From positions 19,995,001-20,059,000 of the forward strand of contig CM040088.1 in NCBI GenBank assembly GCA_022496805.1: a DNA stretch of 64,000 nucleotides, written 5' to 3'. Below, piece by piece: positions 34,284-46,171 of the stretch (positions are counted from its first letter, which is position 1; each line of letters opens with the position of its first letter). Source of the stretch: Pohlia nutans. Its lineage: Eukaryota > Streptophyta > Bryopsida > Bryales > Mniaceae. Below the pieces are notes generated by a model that worked only from the letters and a program-made list of their open reading frames with translations, did not search any database and was not told where the DNA came from. The translations under genes and the position numbers were made by a program.

Positions 34284-34513
34284 CCCCTGAAGGACCAAGT
34301 ATCCATGGTTTTTAAATGTCAAATTCAATTGATCATATTGTAAAAAATATAATTTATATGAAACCAGATTTTATATCACCAGAATTAGTGAAGAACGTTG
34401 CATGTGTTTGTCATACAACAAATAAATTTGAACAAAAAGAAGTTCACATAGAACCTACTCAAAACTGCTAAAAAAAAATGAGGCCCAATTTGGGCTTCTT
34501 AATTCTTTAAGGG
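34284..34513. mobile_element. Short TTAA-flanked MITE (copy P9)
   Basis: 230 bp between TTAA 34280-34283 and 34514-34517. Termini CCCCTGAAGGACCAAG and AATTCTTTAAGGG. It is closely related to the 231-bp copy in the NYN-LOTUS intron (8775-9005), including TGATCATATTGTAAAAAATA and TTTTATATCACCAG. Confidence 0.75.
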
Positions 34514-34539
34514 TTAATAGAGAAATTTGTAAAGTCTTC

Positions 34540-34800
34540 TCAAAGAGGAAAGAATTTGCAAACTCCGGCCCAAACTTCAACACCATCAAGAATAAATGAA
34601 AAAGAGAAGGAGAACCGAGGGTCGTGGGATTTGAACTTGGGACCTACCCAATGCAAGGGCATGTTCTCCCAATGCAAGGGCATGTTCTCCCAATCCAAGC
34701 CCATGCTCCCATTCATTGACCACATGTTCCCCCACGCCCATCACCCGTGGGAAGTTCACCCAAGCCAAGCTATGTGCTCCTTGTGGTCTCAAATAGAATC
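34540..34800 (-). repeat. B-box-bearing sequence with short tandem repeat
   Basis: The minus strand carries CCCAAGTTCAAATCCCACGA, resembling a tRNA B box, near 34630-34650. Upstream of it (minus strand) are two copies of GGGAGAACATGCCCTTGCAT and a third related one. This may be a SINE fragment. A box A was not convincingly found. Confidence 0.3.
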
Positions 34801-35020
34801 GGACAACTAATATACGGCAGAAAAAGGTGGGTGAGGAAAGGAGGTCACACTCTTTACTTTGCGAATTTTTCTAATGTTCAACAGAAACCTCGGCTTTGAA
34901 ATGATCCATACGTCCACACTCGTCTCAATGATAATTTAAAAAAAAATAAAAAATGGACTATTGGAACCCAGTAACAATATGTAAAAGTGAGTTCAAGATT
35001 AAGACACGGCTAAATATGGA

Positions 35021-35236
35021 ACTTAGGGTAGGAGCACCTAATTTCAACAATGTACCCAATGCCAATAATTTCTAGACACGGCATTCATTTTAGAATGCAA
35101 ACCTAAGTAGACCATAGATATCTTATCATTTTGGTCAACAAAAAAATACTTAGATTTGCGTTCTAAAATGAATGCCGTGTCTAAAAAATATCAGCAGTGT
35201 ATACATTGTCGGATTTGGGTGCTCCTACCTTAAGTG
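35021..35236. mobile_element. Foldback MITE with long TIRs
   Basis: Ends ACTTAGGGTAGGAGCACC and GGTGCTCCTACCTTAAGT. Further in, TAGACACGGCATTCATTTTA pairs with its complement at about 35160-35185. About 216 bp. No coding sequence. Confidence 0.7.
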
Positions 35237-36170
35237 GTGTGATTAGTGAGTTGTAAGTTAGATTAGTTCCACCTAGACGTAATTAATTGACACTTGTTAG
35301 AAGTGACCAGAGGGAAGGGATTAGGGATTGGCTCTCCCAAGACTTGTTCCTTCAACTAATCAATTTCATTTACCTAATAAGTTCTGACGCATTTCAAGAA
35401 ATGAGGGAATTCTTTGAGTTCACAACATTCTTGACCCTATAGAATCTCATAGTTGTAGAAAATTGTCCAATAGCATCATAAAATACCTTTAGCTATTGTG
35501 CAACCTAGAGTTGTTTTACATAGGAAGTCAAGGCCGTTTTTATTTAGATCCAATTCAACCCGTATCAACCTTAAGTCTACGTTTAAGTCTTCAATTTGTT
35601 GTTACTATGTTGGTATTGCCCTTCTTTAGAGTGTTTCTTGTGATTTGGTTGAATATGGTTGTTGTTCACGCCAGTTGCAATATGGCCGCCAAGGCATACA
35701 AGACACTCAACAAGAGGTAGAGCTCATAAGCCTTTGTACTCTGCCATATAGACAACCCCTCCTACTCCATATGTGCCACTTGACGCCCCTTCCACATGCC
35801 ATGAGCTAAAAAGTTCTTTAAAAAGAGCGTTCCGAATCTGTAGGGGTATAGGCATTTTGTGACGGCTTCTACTGGACCATTTTCCTCAAACAATGACTAT
35901 TCAACATTGAAAATGCTCCCCACCTCCTCCAAATCCGGGCCTGAATAGTATCAACATGAAATACTCTAATGGGCTGCAAAAGACGCTCATATACTCTAGA
36001 TTGACAATGTCCACTCTAAAAAAGTGTGTCCACTTTATCATTGAATTCTCTCAAGATTATGAAAAGTAGTTGAAATTCAACATGCATATTCAAAGCATGC
36101 GAGAGAGCTATTGAATATGAGCATGACATAGCGACACCTCAATACGTCCTTCTATAGCTAATTCAAGAAA

Positions 36171-36895
36171 GGGCTTGGTATCCTAAATTGATAAACAATA
36201 ATAATTACCCATGCATAGTGATTGTCATTAGTTCACTGACTATATGAAAAGACAAATAGCAGTTCAAAGGTGTGGGAACGATAGCTTGTACTCTCTCCGT
36301 TTCATAGTAAGAGTCCACTTTGCATAAAAATTGAGACTTAAGATAGAAATAAAGCCCATATTAAAAGGGATGAAACTCAATATTTCTTTAGAAATCGTTT
36401 GTCTCGATGGAAAGGATGAAAACGGAAGAAGTCAATGTAAGAAAGCAACGCAATGAATGAATACAAGTCGCAATAAATGAATAGGAATCAATGTAGGAAG
36501 GCAATGAATGAATACAAGTCACAATAAATGAATAGGAATCAATGTAGGAAGGCAACATAGTGAATGTGGATTCTTAAATTGATGCAAAAAAATATATGGT
36601 TTTAGAATCTTATTATGAAACGAAAGGAGCAACATCAAATTTTGGATGTGATTATATTGCAGTGGAGTGAATTGAAGGGAGAAGTGTGCGGATGCTCTAA
36701 GAACATGTGCACTCTACTCCTTTCAATTCATCCCACTGTAGTATAATCACACTGTCCAAAATTTGGGATCACAAGCTCTCATTTCCACACCCTTGAACCG
36801 CTATGTGTCCTTTTATATAGTCACTGGATTAATGACAATCACTATGCATGGGTAATTATTATTGTTTATTAATCTAGGATATCAAGCCCTTTCTT
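36171..36895. repeat. Layered inverted repeat around a Stowaway-like MITE
   Basis: The outer arms at about 36171-36290 and 36770-36895 are inverted copies (GGGCTTGGTATCCTAAATTG, TTACCCATGCATAGTGATTG). Between them are a Stowaway-like MITE (36291-36629) and a second hairpin at about 36630-36770 (AAATTTTGGATGTGATTATA and complement). Confidence 0.65.
36291..36629. mobile_element. Stowaway-like MITE with internal tandem duplication
   Basis: Ends CTCTCTCCGTTTCATAGTAA and TTATTATGAAACGAAAGGAG. TA precedes the left end; the right side reads CA, so the target copy is imperfect. Inside, a unit of about 52 bp (AATGAATACAAGTC.CAATAA and AGGAATCAATGTAGGAAGGC) is repeated in tandem at about 36452-36556. 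Confidence 0.65.
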
Positions 36896-36899
36896 GAAT

Positions 36900-39268
36900 T
36901 AGGTAGAGAGGAACTATAGAATCATCACAATATTTGGTCCAAAAGGCGTACGTGGCTCTCACCTACCTGCAAAAACAATATTAAATACATGGTGTTTTCA
37001 TGGTAGGGCATTTTAAATGTGTAGTGTGACATCACATAATAAGCGAAATGTGGTACTAAACATTTTCTATTGGTCATTGAAATTAGTTTTTTGGCAAAAA
37101 GTTAACCACTGTGAAAATGTATTCTAGGATTGCATGTATATTCATAATTTAAAAAATAACATAAAATAATATTTGGACCAAAATGTAATACATTGCATTT
37201 AGTATCATTGTAGAATAAATACGTTATTATCTTAATTGATACGTTTCACTGAAGATATAGTGATAGCAAAAAATTTCCTCAATTCCTATAACATAGAGGT
37301 ATCGTATTCAAAAAAAATTCCAAAATATTTTGTTAACAAGGTGGATATTGAAGGCTTATGGCGGAAATTTTTGTTCCTTTACATTAAACATTCCTTACAA
37401 TGGCGAGTTCTCCTAAAATTTCTTGCAAGCTTGGTTGACTAATTAAAGCGGAGCCTATGGTGTAGCTGGAATATGCATTTGATGTGGTTTGCAAGCGAAT
37501 TAAACGACATCACCAAGAATATTCCAAATTATTCCAAAATAATATAAAAGATTTTAAAAAGATTAAAAAAGATTAAAAAGATTCCATTTTTACTATATTA
37601 AAATATTTTTGGTATTTCCCTATTTATTATATGACGTCATTAATGCAACCGCTTTACAACATTATAAACTTTTTTTGTTGAGAACTATGACACCCTTGTG
37701 CAAAAACACCCTACAATGATATTACATCCAATTTCCAGAGCCAAGGATGGAGACATACGTAGGGTGAGCATGCTTTATGCTCGAAAATTTTGAGAAAGGT
37801 GTCACATTAGAGAAAGTCTAAATCCTCACAACAAGGTCTCCCATGAAAAGGAAGGGGTATAAGAGAATTTTATTTTTTTGTACTGCAGGATTTTTTTCCC
37901 TATCTCCGCCCACATATGTTAGAAGGCAGGGCTTCTTTAATTGACTAGGTCTTGAAACTGTGTCAGAAATCACACAAAACAGACACCAAAATTTGTAAGA
38001 AAAACCTACATCATATTTAGCTTCTCTGGTAACATTAGAGTTTTCCGCAAACTCACAGGGGGATTGAGCCTTAGTTTGGAAAACTTCTTAGGATACGAAA
38101 ATTGGCCTCAGAATTTACTGGAGCATAAAGTACAAATGAGTTCTCGGTTGGTGGGGGCTGTCAGTTACTATTTCAGTGAATGAGCTTTCAAAAGCTTTGA
38201 TTTTTTAAAAATAAATCCAAGGAAGACGCACTCCATGTGACAGAGCATCCATGAGAATAGAAACTGAGGTTGGGAAATTTTTGGGCACCGTTTTCGGTGC
38301 CTTGAAACTTCAGACCTCTAGTTTATTTACAGCATCTGACATGTCTACTTTTATTGTGTTCTCAACCTCTCTTTTCACATACTGTGGTCCAGTCACCCCA
38401 CTCTAGACCACTTTGCGGATAACTCTATTGTAAGGGCCTTGTTGAGGGTTCAATTTTTCTCTAATTAATGGATTGATGTCTTGCAATGTGTAGCAGAGGC
38501 ACAAGAAGATCAAAGGTGAGGTAAGAGCCATTTGTTCCAAGGGTGAAGAATCTGACTAAATGACAAGTTTTTAGGGACTCTGGGGGACTAAGTTCCACAT
38601 TTCAAGTAAGCTTTTGGAAAAAAGAAAAAATGGTGATGAAGTTAAAATGAAGTATGGAGGTTTCTCAAGCCCAAGACTTCATAACAACTTCTCCCCAACC
38701 AATCAAATCAGTTGTTCATGTTTCAACTCACCCATTCAAATTTGTTCACGTTTTACCTTAAACAAGTCCATGGAACGTGCACAACTTCATGGCTGGGTAT
38801 GAGACAAACCCAAGTACCACTTTACCCCTCCTTTTGCTTACTTCCATGGGCAACTTCTCAAACCCATGAAACCTAGCCCATACATTCAATGATCTCATCA
38901 CAAGGAGATTTAGTGGGTGTCTCGTATGGGAAATAGCTTGGTTTTCTTTGTGATTTCCCTCTTCCAATTACACTTGTGAGGAAATGTGGTCATCTGGGAA
39001 AAAATAGACAGTTCCCTCATAGTGTACGAGGGACTTTTGATGCAAAGGGGATTTGCTAAGGGAATTGAGAACAAATGAATGATTTGGAAATGCTCAAGGT
39101 ACCTAAAATCGCGGAAATTCAATCCTCTATAAACAATTTGGTGGGAAAATTTGAGATCCATTTCAAGCTCCATTCCTACATGGGAAGTTTTCTGAATTTC
39201 CCTTCTTCTTGTAGGGGAATCCCAAAGGATCTCCTTGTGCATTCATTTCTTCATTCATTCAGGCACCC
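36900..39268. other. Intergenic, with a fragment of the E family
   Basis: 37500-37715 matches the right half of E2/E3 (CCAAAATAATATAAA, TTTCCCTATTTATTAT, TTGTTGAGAACTATGACACCC) but lacks the E termini. The remainder shows no gene; frames near 38600-39420 are not recognisable proteins. Confidence 0.4.
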
Positions 39269-39377
39269 TGAGAGCATCTCCAGCGTTAACCACCCTATCC
39301 CGCACGGCAACGGCAAAAACGGCATTCAATACCGCTCCCGTGCGATACCCAGGGGACCGCTGGAGATGCTCAGAGTG
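39269..39377. mobile_element. Small MITE upstream of the MYB gene
   Basis: About 107 bp with ends CTGAGAGCATCTCCAGCG and CGCTGGAGATGCTCAGAG and a GC-rich interior. GAGCATCTCCA-type ends are common in plant MITEs. It lies about 1 kb upstream of the MYB start. Confidence 0.65.
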
Positions 39378-40025
39378 TGCATTCACAGACTGACAGCATA
39401 TGAGCATATCTATCCAAGCTAGCAGGAATTAATTAATGGCGCCCCACGAGTCAACGAGATTCCAGGTCGGGCGATGCCAATCCAGCATTCCAGCCATGTG
39501 CACTCAGTCTTGCAGCCTTTGCAGTCGCAGGCAATGCCCGTTTATTTTTGTGCCGCATTCATTCCTCTCACGGCTCTGACATGTGCCCCAACATCATTTC
39601 GCAGCCTCCCTCGCCACCAGTGATTTTTTGCATTGCTAATTTTAGCCAAAATTTGGGCTGGCTAATTGATACAAAGGATTTTTGAAGCCTCTTTAAACCC
39701 AGGTATCACCTAAGTAGCACCTGTATATTACCCTGATATTACCTATATATTAATACGAAAAGACCATCCAAGGAGCCATGGAAAAGTAGCAAAAATGCTA
39801 AAAATCTCCTGACCAAAAAGAAATCATTGCTCGCCACATTCCTGCACCATGGACACATACATAACATTAATAACATTCCTCACTCAATCAGTTCGTTATC
39901 TATTTCGTGTGAGCTAGCGCTCTAGCCTCGCACTGTTGTCGTCATTCTAAACAGGTCGACTCATCATGACCCAAATTTGCTAGCCGTGAGTGACATTCAA
40001 ATACCTGCAGTCTAGATCGTCGATC

Positions 40026-40040
40026 TATAATATATATATT
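40026..40040 (+). promoter_or_regulatory. TATA box candidate of the MYB gene
   Basis: TATAATATATATATT lies about 280 bases before the MYB start codon in a region that is less AT-rich than the intergenic DNA around it, so it stands out. A start of transcription near 40065 would give a leader of about 250 nt. Position only; no transcript evidence. Confidence 0.4.
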
Positions 40041-40318
40041 CCATCGAACTTGCCAGACTGCGCAGTCACCGCATGTGGCTTTCTGTGGTTTTGAAACGTA
40101 CCCAATTCTCTGACAGTTTGATAAGTTAAGGGTAGTGTGTAGTAGTGTACAGATCAGCTAGCTAGCTCTCATTGTCGAGTGTTGTACACTAGTAGTACTA
40201 AATGACTTGATGTGTATAGTATTATTTTCTGTCGATGTACGTGACGGGACGGAACGATTTGTTTAGTTACTTTAGTAGAGAGAGTTGAGATCAGTGAGAT
40301 TCATTGGTTTGAGGAGCT

Positions 40319-41748
40319 ATGGGGAGAGCGCCTTGTTGCAGTGAGCCCGTGGTGCTCCGGAGAGGGCCGTGGACACCTGATGAGGATCGCAAATTAGTCG
40401 CTTACATTCAACTGCACGGCTATGGAAGTTGGCGAGCTCTCCCCAAGAATGCAGGTACTAGTCTGATTGATCTTCACGATATGGTGTACACCAAGTTGAT
40501 TGATTGATGAGGTATAGGTTCTAACTAAGAATCTAGATAGTTAGAGTGTATTCGGTTGTTAGTGTTTCTAGCCTTGTGATCGACTAATGAGTTCCAGCAA
40601 TTATACATATATGTATCGAGGTTTGCAGGGTTGTTGAGGTGTGGCAAGAGCTATAGATTGTTACCAAGTTGATTGATTAATGAGGTGTAGGACCTTCTAA
40701 CTAAAAATCTGGTTGTGTATTCGGTTGTTGTTTCTTAGCCTTGTGATCGACTAATGAGTTCCAGCATATTTGTATCGATGTTTGCAGGTTTGTTGAGGTG
40801 TGGCAAGAGCTGTAGATTGAGATGGACAAACTATCTGCGACCCGATATCAAGCGAGGCCGATTCTCCGAAGCCGAAGACCAGATGATCGTCCACGTGCAC
40901 TCGATCCTCGGCAACAGGTAATTCGATCGTTAACCCCTACAGGACCAAGAAGCCCAAATTGGTCTTCTAGAGGTAGACTTCCTTTTGTTCAAATTTCTTT
41001 CTTTTTTTGACCAACACACGATGCAATTGAGGCATTTCTGTTAACCCAGGAGGATGATCTCTGTGGGTACGTGTGTAGATGGTCGACGATAGCAGCGCAT
41101 TTACCGGGAAGAACGGACAACGAGATCAAGAACTACTGGAACACGCATCTGAAGAAACGTCTCATGCAATTAGGAATCGATCCCGTGACACACAAAACTT
41201 CCTGCAGCAGCTCTGAACCGCTTACAGTTCTAGATCCTGTAAATGGCTTGGTTTCATCCACGCAGAGTCACATGTCACAGTGGGACAGGGTGCGCATGGA
41301 GACCGAGGCCAGGTTATCGTCCAATTCCTTCCTCAACAAGCCCAATACTACTGTCAGCGAGTCCGATGCAGCGTTTCTGAACTCTCAAATTGCCACAGAC
41401 TTGGACGTTCGTGCAACTTCTAACTTTCCGTCGACTGAATTCTTTCGACCTTCGTCTTCTTCGTCGCAATTCTGGAGTACTAGTTCCGGCAACGGGAATC
41501 GATCGGCGGATTCGTCAACAAGTTCTTCCAGTGGGAGCTCCCACTGCACCATGTCTCCCACCTCCATTCTTGAGCCTCTTTGGGACTGTCATACTGAGCC
41601 TCAGTTCTGGCACAGTACTCATCTGCTCCATGTCAATCCTGCACCTTATGGTGAGACTGGCTATGGGCATCCTGAGAATTGCCAAACCTTGTACGATGTC
41701 GCGGAGTCCTTCTTGGAGAATTGTAGAGTGCAGTCGACTGCAAGTTAA
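40319..41748 (+). CDS. R2R3-MYB transcription factor
   Basis: Exons 40319-40454, 40788-40917 and 41079-41748 join in phase to give 311 residues. Exon sizes of 136 and 130 nt and intron positions (after G46 and within R89) are those of typical plant R2R3-MYBs. R2 has Trp18, Trp38 and Trp58; R3 has Phe71, Trp90 and Trp109. The start MGRAPCC and the segment [16 protein letters not shown] just after R3 place it near the clade that includes Arabidopsis MYB41/93/102-type regulators of cuticle and suberin; this subgroup call is from memory. The bHLH-binding signature in R3 is absent ([12 protein letters not shown]). The tail (about 130-311) is Ser/Thr-rich with acidic residues and probably activates transcription. 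Nuclear DNA-binding protein. Intron 1 holds a decoy acceptor and intron 2 a MITE remnant. Confidence 0.93.
40490..40819 (+). repeat. Tandem duplication across MYB intron 1 and exon 2 start
   Basis: Copy 1 (40490-40660) and copy 2 (40663-40819) both run from ACCAAGTTGATTGATT through GCCTTGTGATCGACTAATGA to TTTGCAG and then GTTGAGGTGTGGCAAGAGCT. Copy 2 ends inside the real exon 2. Copy 1 therefore carries a complete acceptor and the first 32 nt of an exon-2 look-alike (40629-40660), wholly within the intron. Confidence 0.85.
40934..41040. mobile_element. Deleted TTAA-type MITE filling MYB intron 2
   Basis: TTAA 40930-40933 then CCCCTACAGGACCAAGAAGC; right TTAA 41041-41044. The content matches pieces of the 231-bp element (8775-9005) in reverse: CCCAAATTGG, GACTTCCTTTTGTTCAAATT and TTGACCAACACACGATGCAA. 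With internal deletions it is 107 bp and forms two thirds of the 161-nt intron. Confidence 0.7.
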
Positions 41749-42176
41749 TTAGCTAGTACTGGACACCCCTGTTTCATGTAGAATGTAACCATAGCTCTGA
41801 ATCTATTCTTTGTGAATTATAGCATATTGTTTGTGTGAGCACATTAGGAAGGCGGTGGTTGAACATTCCTCTTTGCACATTAATCATTGAGGTTCGACGT
41901 GAAGTTGATTGTAGGGTTCGATCTAACTAGTTAACCCTGAGTTATGTAAAATTTATTTAATGAGCTAGCTTGCTCTTATTATTCACTGTATCGATCACTG
42001 ACATGGTTCATTTTTTTGTTTTTGAGTCTAGCGCATGCACTGTTGATTGAAAGGATCGTTAGTACAATTATCCTGGTGAGAATGAGACGTGGGGGCTGCA
42101 CACAGCAGCTCACATGAAATTGGCTGAGGCAGTATATTGGTGATTGTATTAAATTATTGGTTCTGATGGCAATTAC

Positions 42177-42358
42177 ACTCTGAACTCGTTATTATCACAC
42201 CCTCCGATAACACATTCCAGTATGTACGTGGACTGTTTGTATACACTGCATACTTTCCAAATGGCTAAGTTCTGAATTCGTTATTATCACACCCTCCAAT
42301 ATCACATTCCAGTATGTGGACTATTGTGTGCACTGGACACTTTCCACATGGCAAAATT
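42177..42358 (+). repeat. Tandem duplication downstream of the MYB gene
   Basis: Two copies of about 90 bp (42177-42269 and 42270-42358), each with CTGAACTCGTTATTATCACA-type start, CACATTCCAGTATGT and CACTTTCCA-type end. About 430 bp past the MYB stop codon. No known function. Confidence 0.7.
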
Positions 42359-43833
42359 CTGAACTCACTTTGGTTACCGAAGCCTGGGTGATACAAATGA
42401 TTTCAGGCTCAACTAGAGAATTAGTTGTTGGCTGTATGCTCTTGACACTAAATCAGGACCACTAGATCTTGAAGTTATCTGGCTCTATGAGAGTATGGGA
42501 CTCTAGAGCGTTCTCCTCTTCATATCCAACAACTACGCTCCATGTGAAAGCAACAAAAGAGGGTACGTACTTAATTATTTGGACCTTCTGCATAAATGTT
42601 TTTCAAATGGATACAAATGATATGTGAGAGAACAAGTCGGTACGGACAAAATGACAGTGAGAACTCAGGCCTTTTGATAAGGAGAAAATGAAGCTCCAAA
42701 TTGAACTAACTGCAGAAATTAAGCATTTCAATGGATTTGTTTGAACCACCAGCATATATAATAATATTCCAATTACACTCCAAAGGTTTATGTAGTGAGA
42801 GCATGGCCACCCATACCCTCACAGAGTCTCTCACACTCAAGAACTAGATGAAAATTGCCAAGGGCCCTTCACAAATGCCTCTTGACTCTCAATCCTAGCG
42901 TGTTAAGAAATGGCCCTTCAAATCACTGTTTAGTTGATTATATCACACAGTCTACTTGTGATTGGTCCATTGACTATTTGATGTGCATTTTTGATGTGTG
43001 AGGGACATGCAAGGGTGGGAGAGTGTAAGTGCAAGGGCTCTTAAAATGCAAATGCAGATGAATAATTTCAGCGAGTCAGCTCTAACGTGCATGGGGGTGA
43101 ATAAATATCATGTGATATATATAAAAAGTGAGATGTGGATAAACAGACATGACAAAAAGCTCCTTGTACGGGAAACAACCATGGCTTCTTCTCACTGGCA
43201 AAGACCGATGAGGTTGATTGATTGATGTCAACCTGGACGTGCTGTGCATTTTCATCTCCTGGCATGTGCAGATATCATGACAGCTTTTTCTGTCATTGAG
43301 AGGGGCGGGAGCAAATGCAGGCACGGTTACATGGGTATCATGTGAAATAAAATCAATTAATTGATCCACTGAAAATTTTGTTCACGAAAACCTGGCGGAA
43401 TATTGTAAGGGCATGTTGGGCATGATGATGTCATTGTGGTCGATCAGGAAGCCTTGTCGGATTGGAATCATGCATTAACTCCAAGATTGATTAAAAGCTG
43501 AGAAAAAGCGAAAAAGAGAATGTGGTATTGAGTCTCATTTGGAATATTGCATTAAGTTGAAGGAGGGATGCTCAATGAGTCAATGTCATACTGGAGTCTT
43601 TGTCAGGACAAAGTCATGTGTTCTGGTTGAGTACCACGTACAATTCTGCACAATTACGCTTGAGCACAATTCTCGCCTCTCAAAAGGGTGCACAGAGCAA
43701 GTTTTAGATGCTTCGGAGTCACAATGCGGAAGATATTGAATTTCAAAGTAAATTATTTTTCTAGGAAATTACAAAAATTAGAATGGAACCTTATTGAATG
43801 TAATCAAAGAGTGTCGTGTTGTGCCTTGTCTTA
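42359..43833. other. Intergenic, no gene supported
   Basis: Mixed-composition sequence with short frames only. No protein similarity or RNA gene was recognised. Confidence 0.35.
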
Positions 43834-44250
43834 CTCCCTTTGTCCAGAAATAATTGACTTATTATTTAGTTTTTTTTTTTTTTGGTATTATTTGTCCTAT
43901 GTTTTATACTTCAAATGTGAGTCATGTCCACTTCAAACGGGGTGGACAATGAAAGTGATACATAAACTGCATACTACTATTAAAGATAAACCATTTTTTG
44001 AGTACTAAGATGGCTCATAGCATAATAGAGCAATGGGAGCCAACACCTTTTGCAATGGGACCACCGTCTAGTTATAATAAAAAATTAAGCTTACGTGGCA
44101 ATGACATTACTTAGAAAAGTGAATCTAAGGGAATATTCTCTTTGGATCTAGTTTTCAAAAGGGTGCCCTATTATGCTATTCTTTCTGGCAAAAAATAACG
44201 TTAATTTAAAACACGCAAAAATTGGGATAGTTATTTCCGGATAGAGGGAG
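43834..44250. mobile_element. Stowaway-type MITE containing a second MITE
   Basis: Ends CTCCCTTTGTCCAGAAATAA and TTATTTCCGGATAGAGGGAG, with TA on both sides (43832-43833, 44251-44252). It belongs to the same family as 7845-8101 but is 160 bp longer. The excess is accounted for by a nested segment at about 44017-44179 with its own inverted ends (AGCATAATAGAGCA and TGCCCTATTATGCT). Confidence 0.8.
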
Positions 44251-44519
44251 TATAAAGGAAGTAACAACTCAAAAAAGGTGTTCAAGTGTTGAAAACGTAA
44301 ATTTTTTGAAAACATTTTCAGCACTTTGCAACTCGAAAAGGTGATTAAGTATCTGACATAAAGTTTTGGGAATGTTGTAAGATTTTATTCAAAAGAGAAG
44401 TTTCAGAGACAATTTAACATGATTTGTTTAGAAACAACCTGGAGTTAGAGACAACTTCTAAATATATATATTTATAATTATTGTTATTTTTATGAAAAAA
44501 AATTAAACTCATGGTCCTA

Positions 44520-44890
44520 ACACATATTCAAAGATTTGACGAGAGAATTTTTAGTTAATATTTTCTATTGTCTTTGAGGGATATTTAATAATCGGAGACA
44601 ATTTTAATGGAGAGTTTTTTTTATTGTCAATTCTTTTTTATAAACTCATGATTCTAAACCCTTAGTAGACACATTTTTAAGGTCCTGATGGGAGGTTTTT
44701 TAAGGATTTGATAGGATATTTTCTAAGGATTTGATGGAAGGATTATTAGGGTTTGGCGGGAGGTTTTTTTTTAAAGGTATATTGTATGGATTTTAAAAAA
44801 TTGACGATATGTTTTTTTAAGGGATTGACGAGAGTTTTCAAAAAGATTTGACGTGAGGTATTTTAAAGAATTGACAGGAGGATTTCTATT
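44520..44890 (+). repeat. Degenerate tandem repeat, about 30-bp unit
   Basis: Some ten imperfect units of the form AAGGATTTGACGGGAGGTTT occur in a row, with variants at GACGAGAG, GATGGGAG, GATAGGAT, GATGGAAG, GGCGGGAG, GACGATAT, GACGAGAG, GACGTGAG and GACAGGAG. Spacing drifts between 25 and 40 bp. Confidence 0.55.
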
Positions 44891-46171
44891 AGATAATTTG
44901 TTTTTGTTTTTTTTAAATTTAAAAATGAAATGTCCTTTGAAGGACTTCTTGGTGCCGGTGAGCGACACTGGCCCAACTAGTAATGCATGAATGTCATTCA
45001 AATCATAGCAATTCAAAGCAAATCTCTAACAAGCCTCATCATGTTATCAATAGGATTTATCATATTAGTCATTGAGGATTTGAGGTCAAGTTTTCAATAG
45101 CAGACTCCACCAAATGAGGTTGCATTGTGTGCAACAGCTTGAAATTGACACCACCAGTGTTGTTGATGTTTAAACCAAATACTCCATTAGAGCATCCGCA
45201 CCCTTCTCCGTCAATTCACCCCTTAATCACTGTCATCCGAGGAGTCATCACATCCAAGATTGAAGTTTTGATATTGCAAAAGACTCAATTATTAAGTTGC
45301 ACAAAAAAAACAGTGAAAGAAGGGGAGGTAATGTGAGATTATATATATCAAATGAGGCCAAAATCCAAGTAAATGTTCAAATTCATGCTCCCATCATTTG
45401 GGTGGTTTTTGTGTAAACCCAGTTTTTCAAAAATATTGGCCGTCAAGTGATTGCAAGCTATCGTATACCACATTTTTTGTTGCATGCTACTAATTGATGC
45501 ACTTTTACAATCTTTGAAAAATTACCAAAAAATATTGACATGGAATTTTGCGACAAAACAAATTGCATTGTTTCTAAAATTCCAACATTAACATGCCTAC
45601 TACAATAAAGTTTGCAAATTTTCAATCTTTCTATTCAAATTAATCATTTATGCTTGGAAATGGTAGCATGTTGCATGTCATAAGTACACCTAAAATATTG
45701 GAAGTGCTAGAAGGAGGTCGAATTGTAATTTCATAATTTTTTAGCAACATATCATAAGTGTGTACAAAGCTACCATATCTTTTTTTTAATTTTGGGTATT
45801 ATAGTTACTTAATTTTTTCACAATGTTTTTATTTTCAATTTTTTTATAGTTAAAAAAAATCTCTAGAAATATTTTTTGGAAATGAAGTAATGGTCCAATT
45901 CTAGAAGTAGGAAATAAACCACAATTTTCATAAAACATAGCTATGGAGGTTATATAAAAAAAAGCATTGATAGTCCTTGAATAGCAAAAAAAGAAAAGGG
46001 CTTGACATAAACTTGACGGACGCCAGAGAGGAAGTGTTAGCAGAAATCCTATTTTCGATCGTCCAGCTACGGTGAAATTTCTGATCTAATTTGAGATTGT
46101 GAGGTGCACACTACTACACCATTATTATGAGTTGCACGAGTGTTGACTGTGCACACTACTACAAACCCGCC
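44891..46171. other. AT-rich intergenic
   Basis: No gene recognised. The word GCACACTACTACA occurs twice (about 46105 and 46152) just before the polypyrimidine array and a similar CACACTACTACATG near 46938 after it. Confidence 0.35.
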
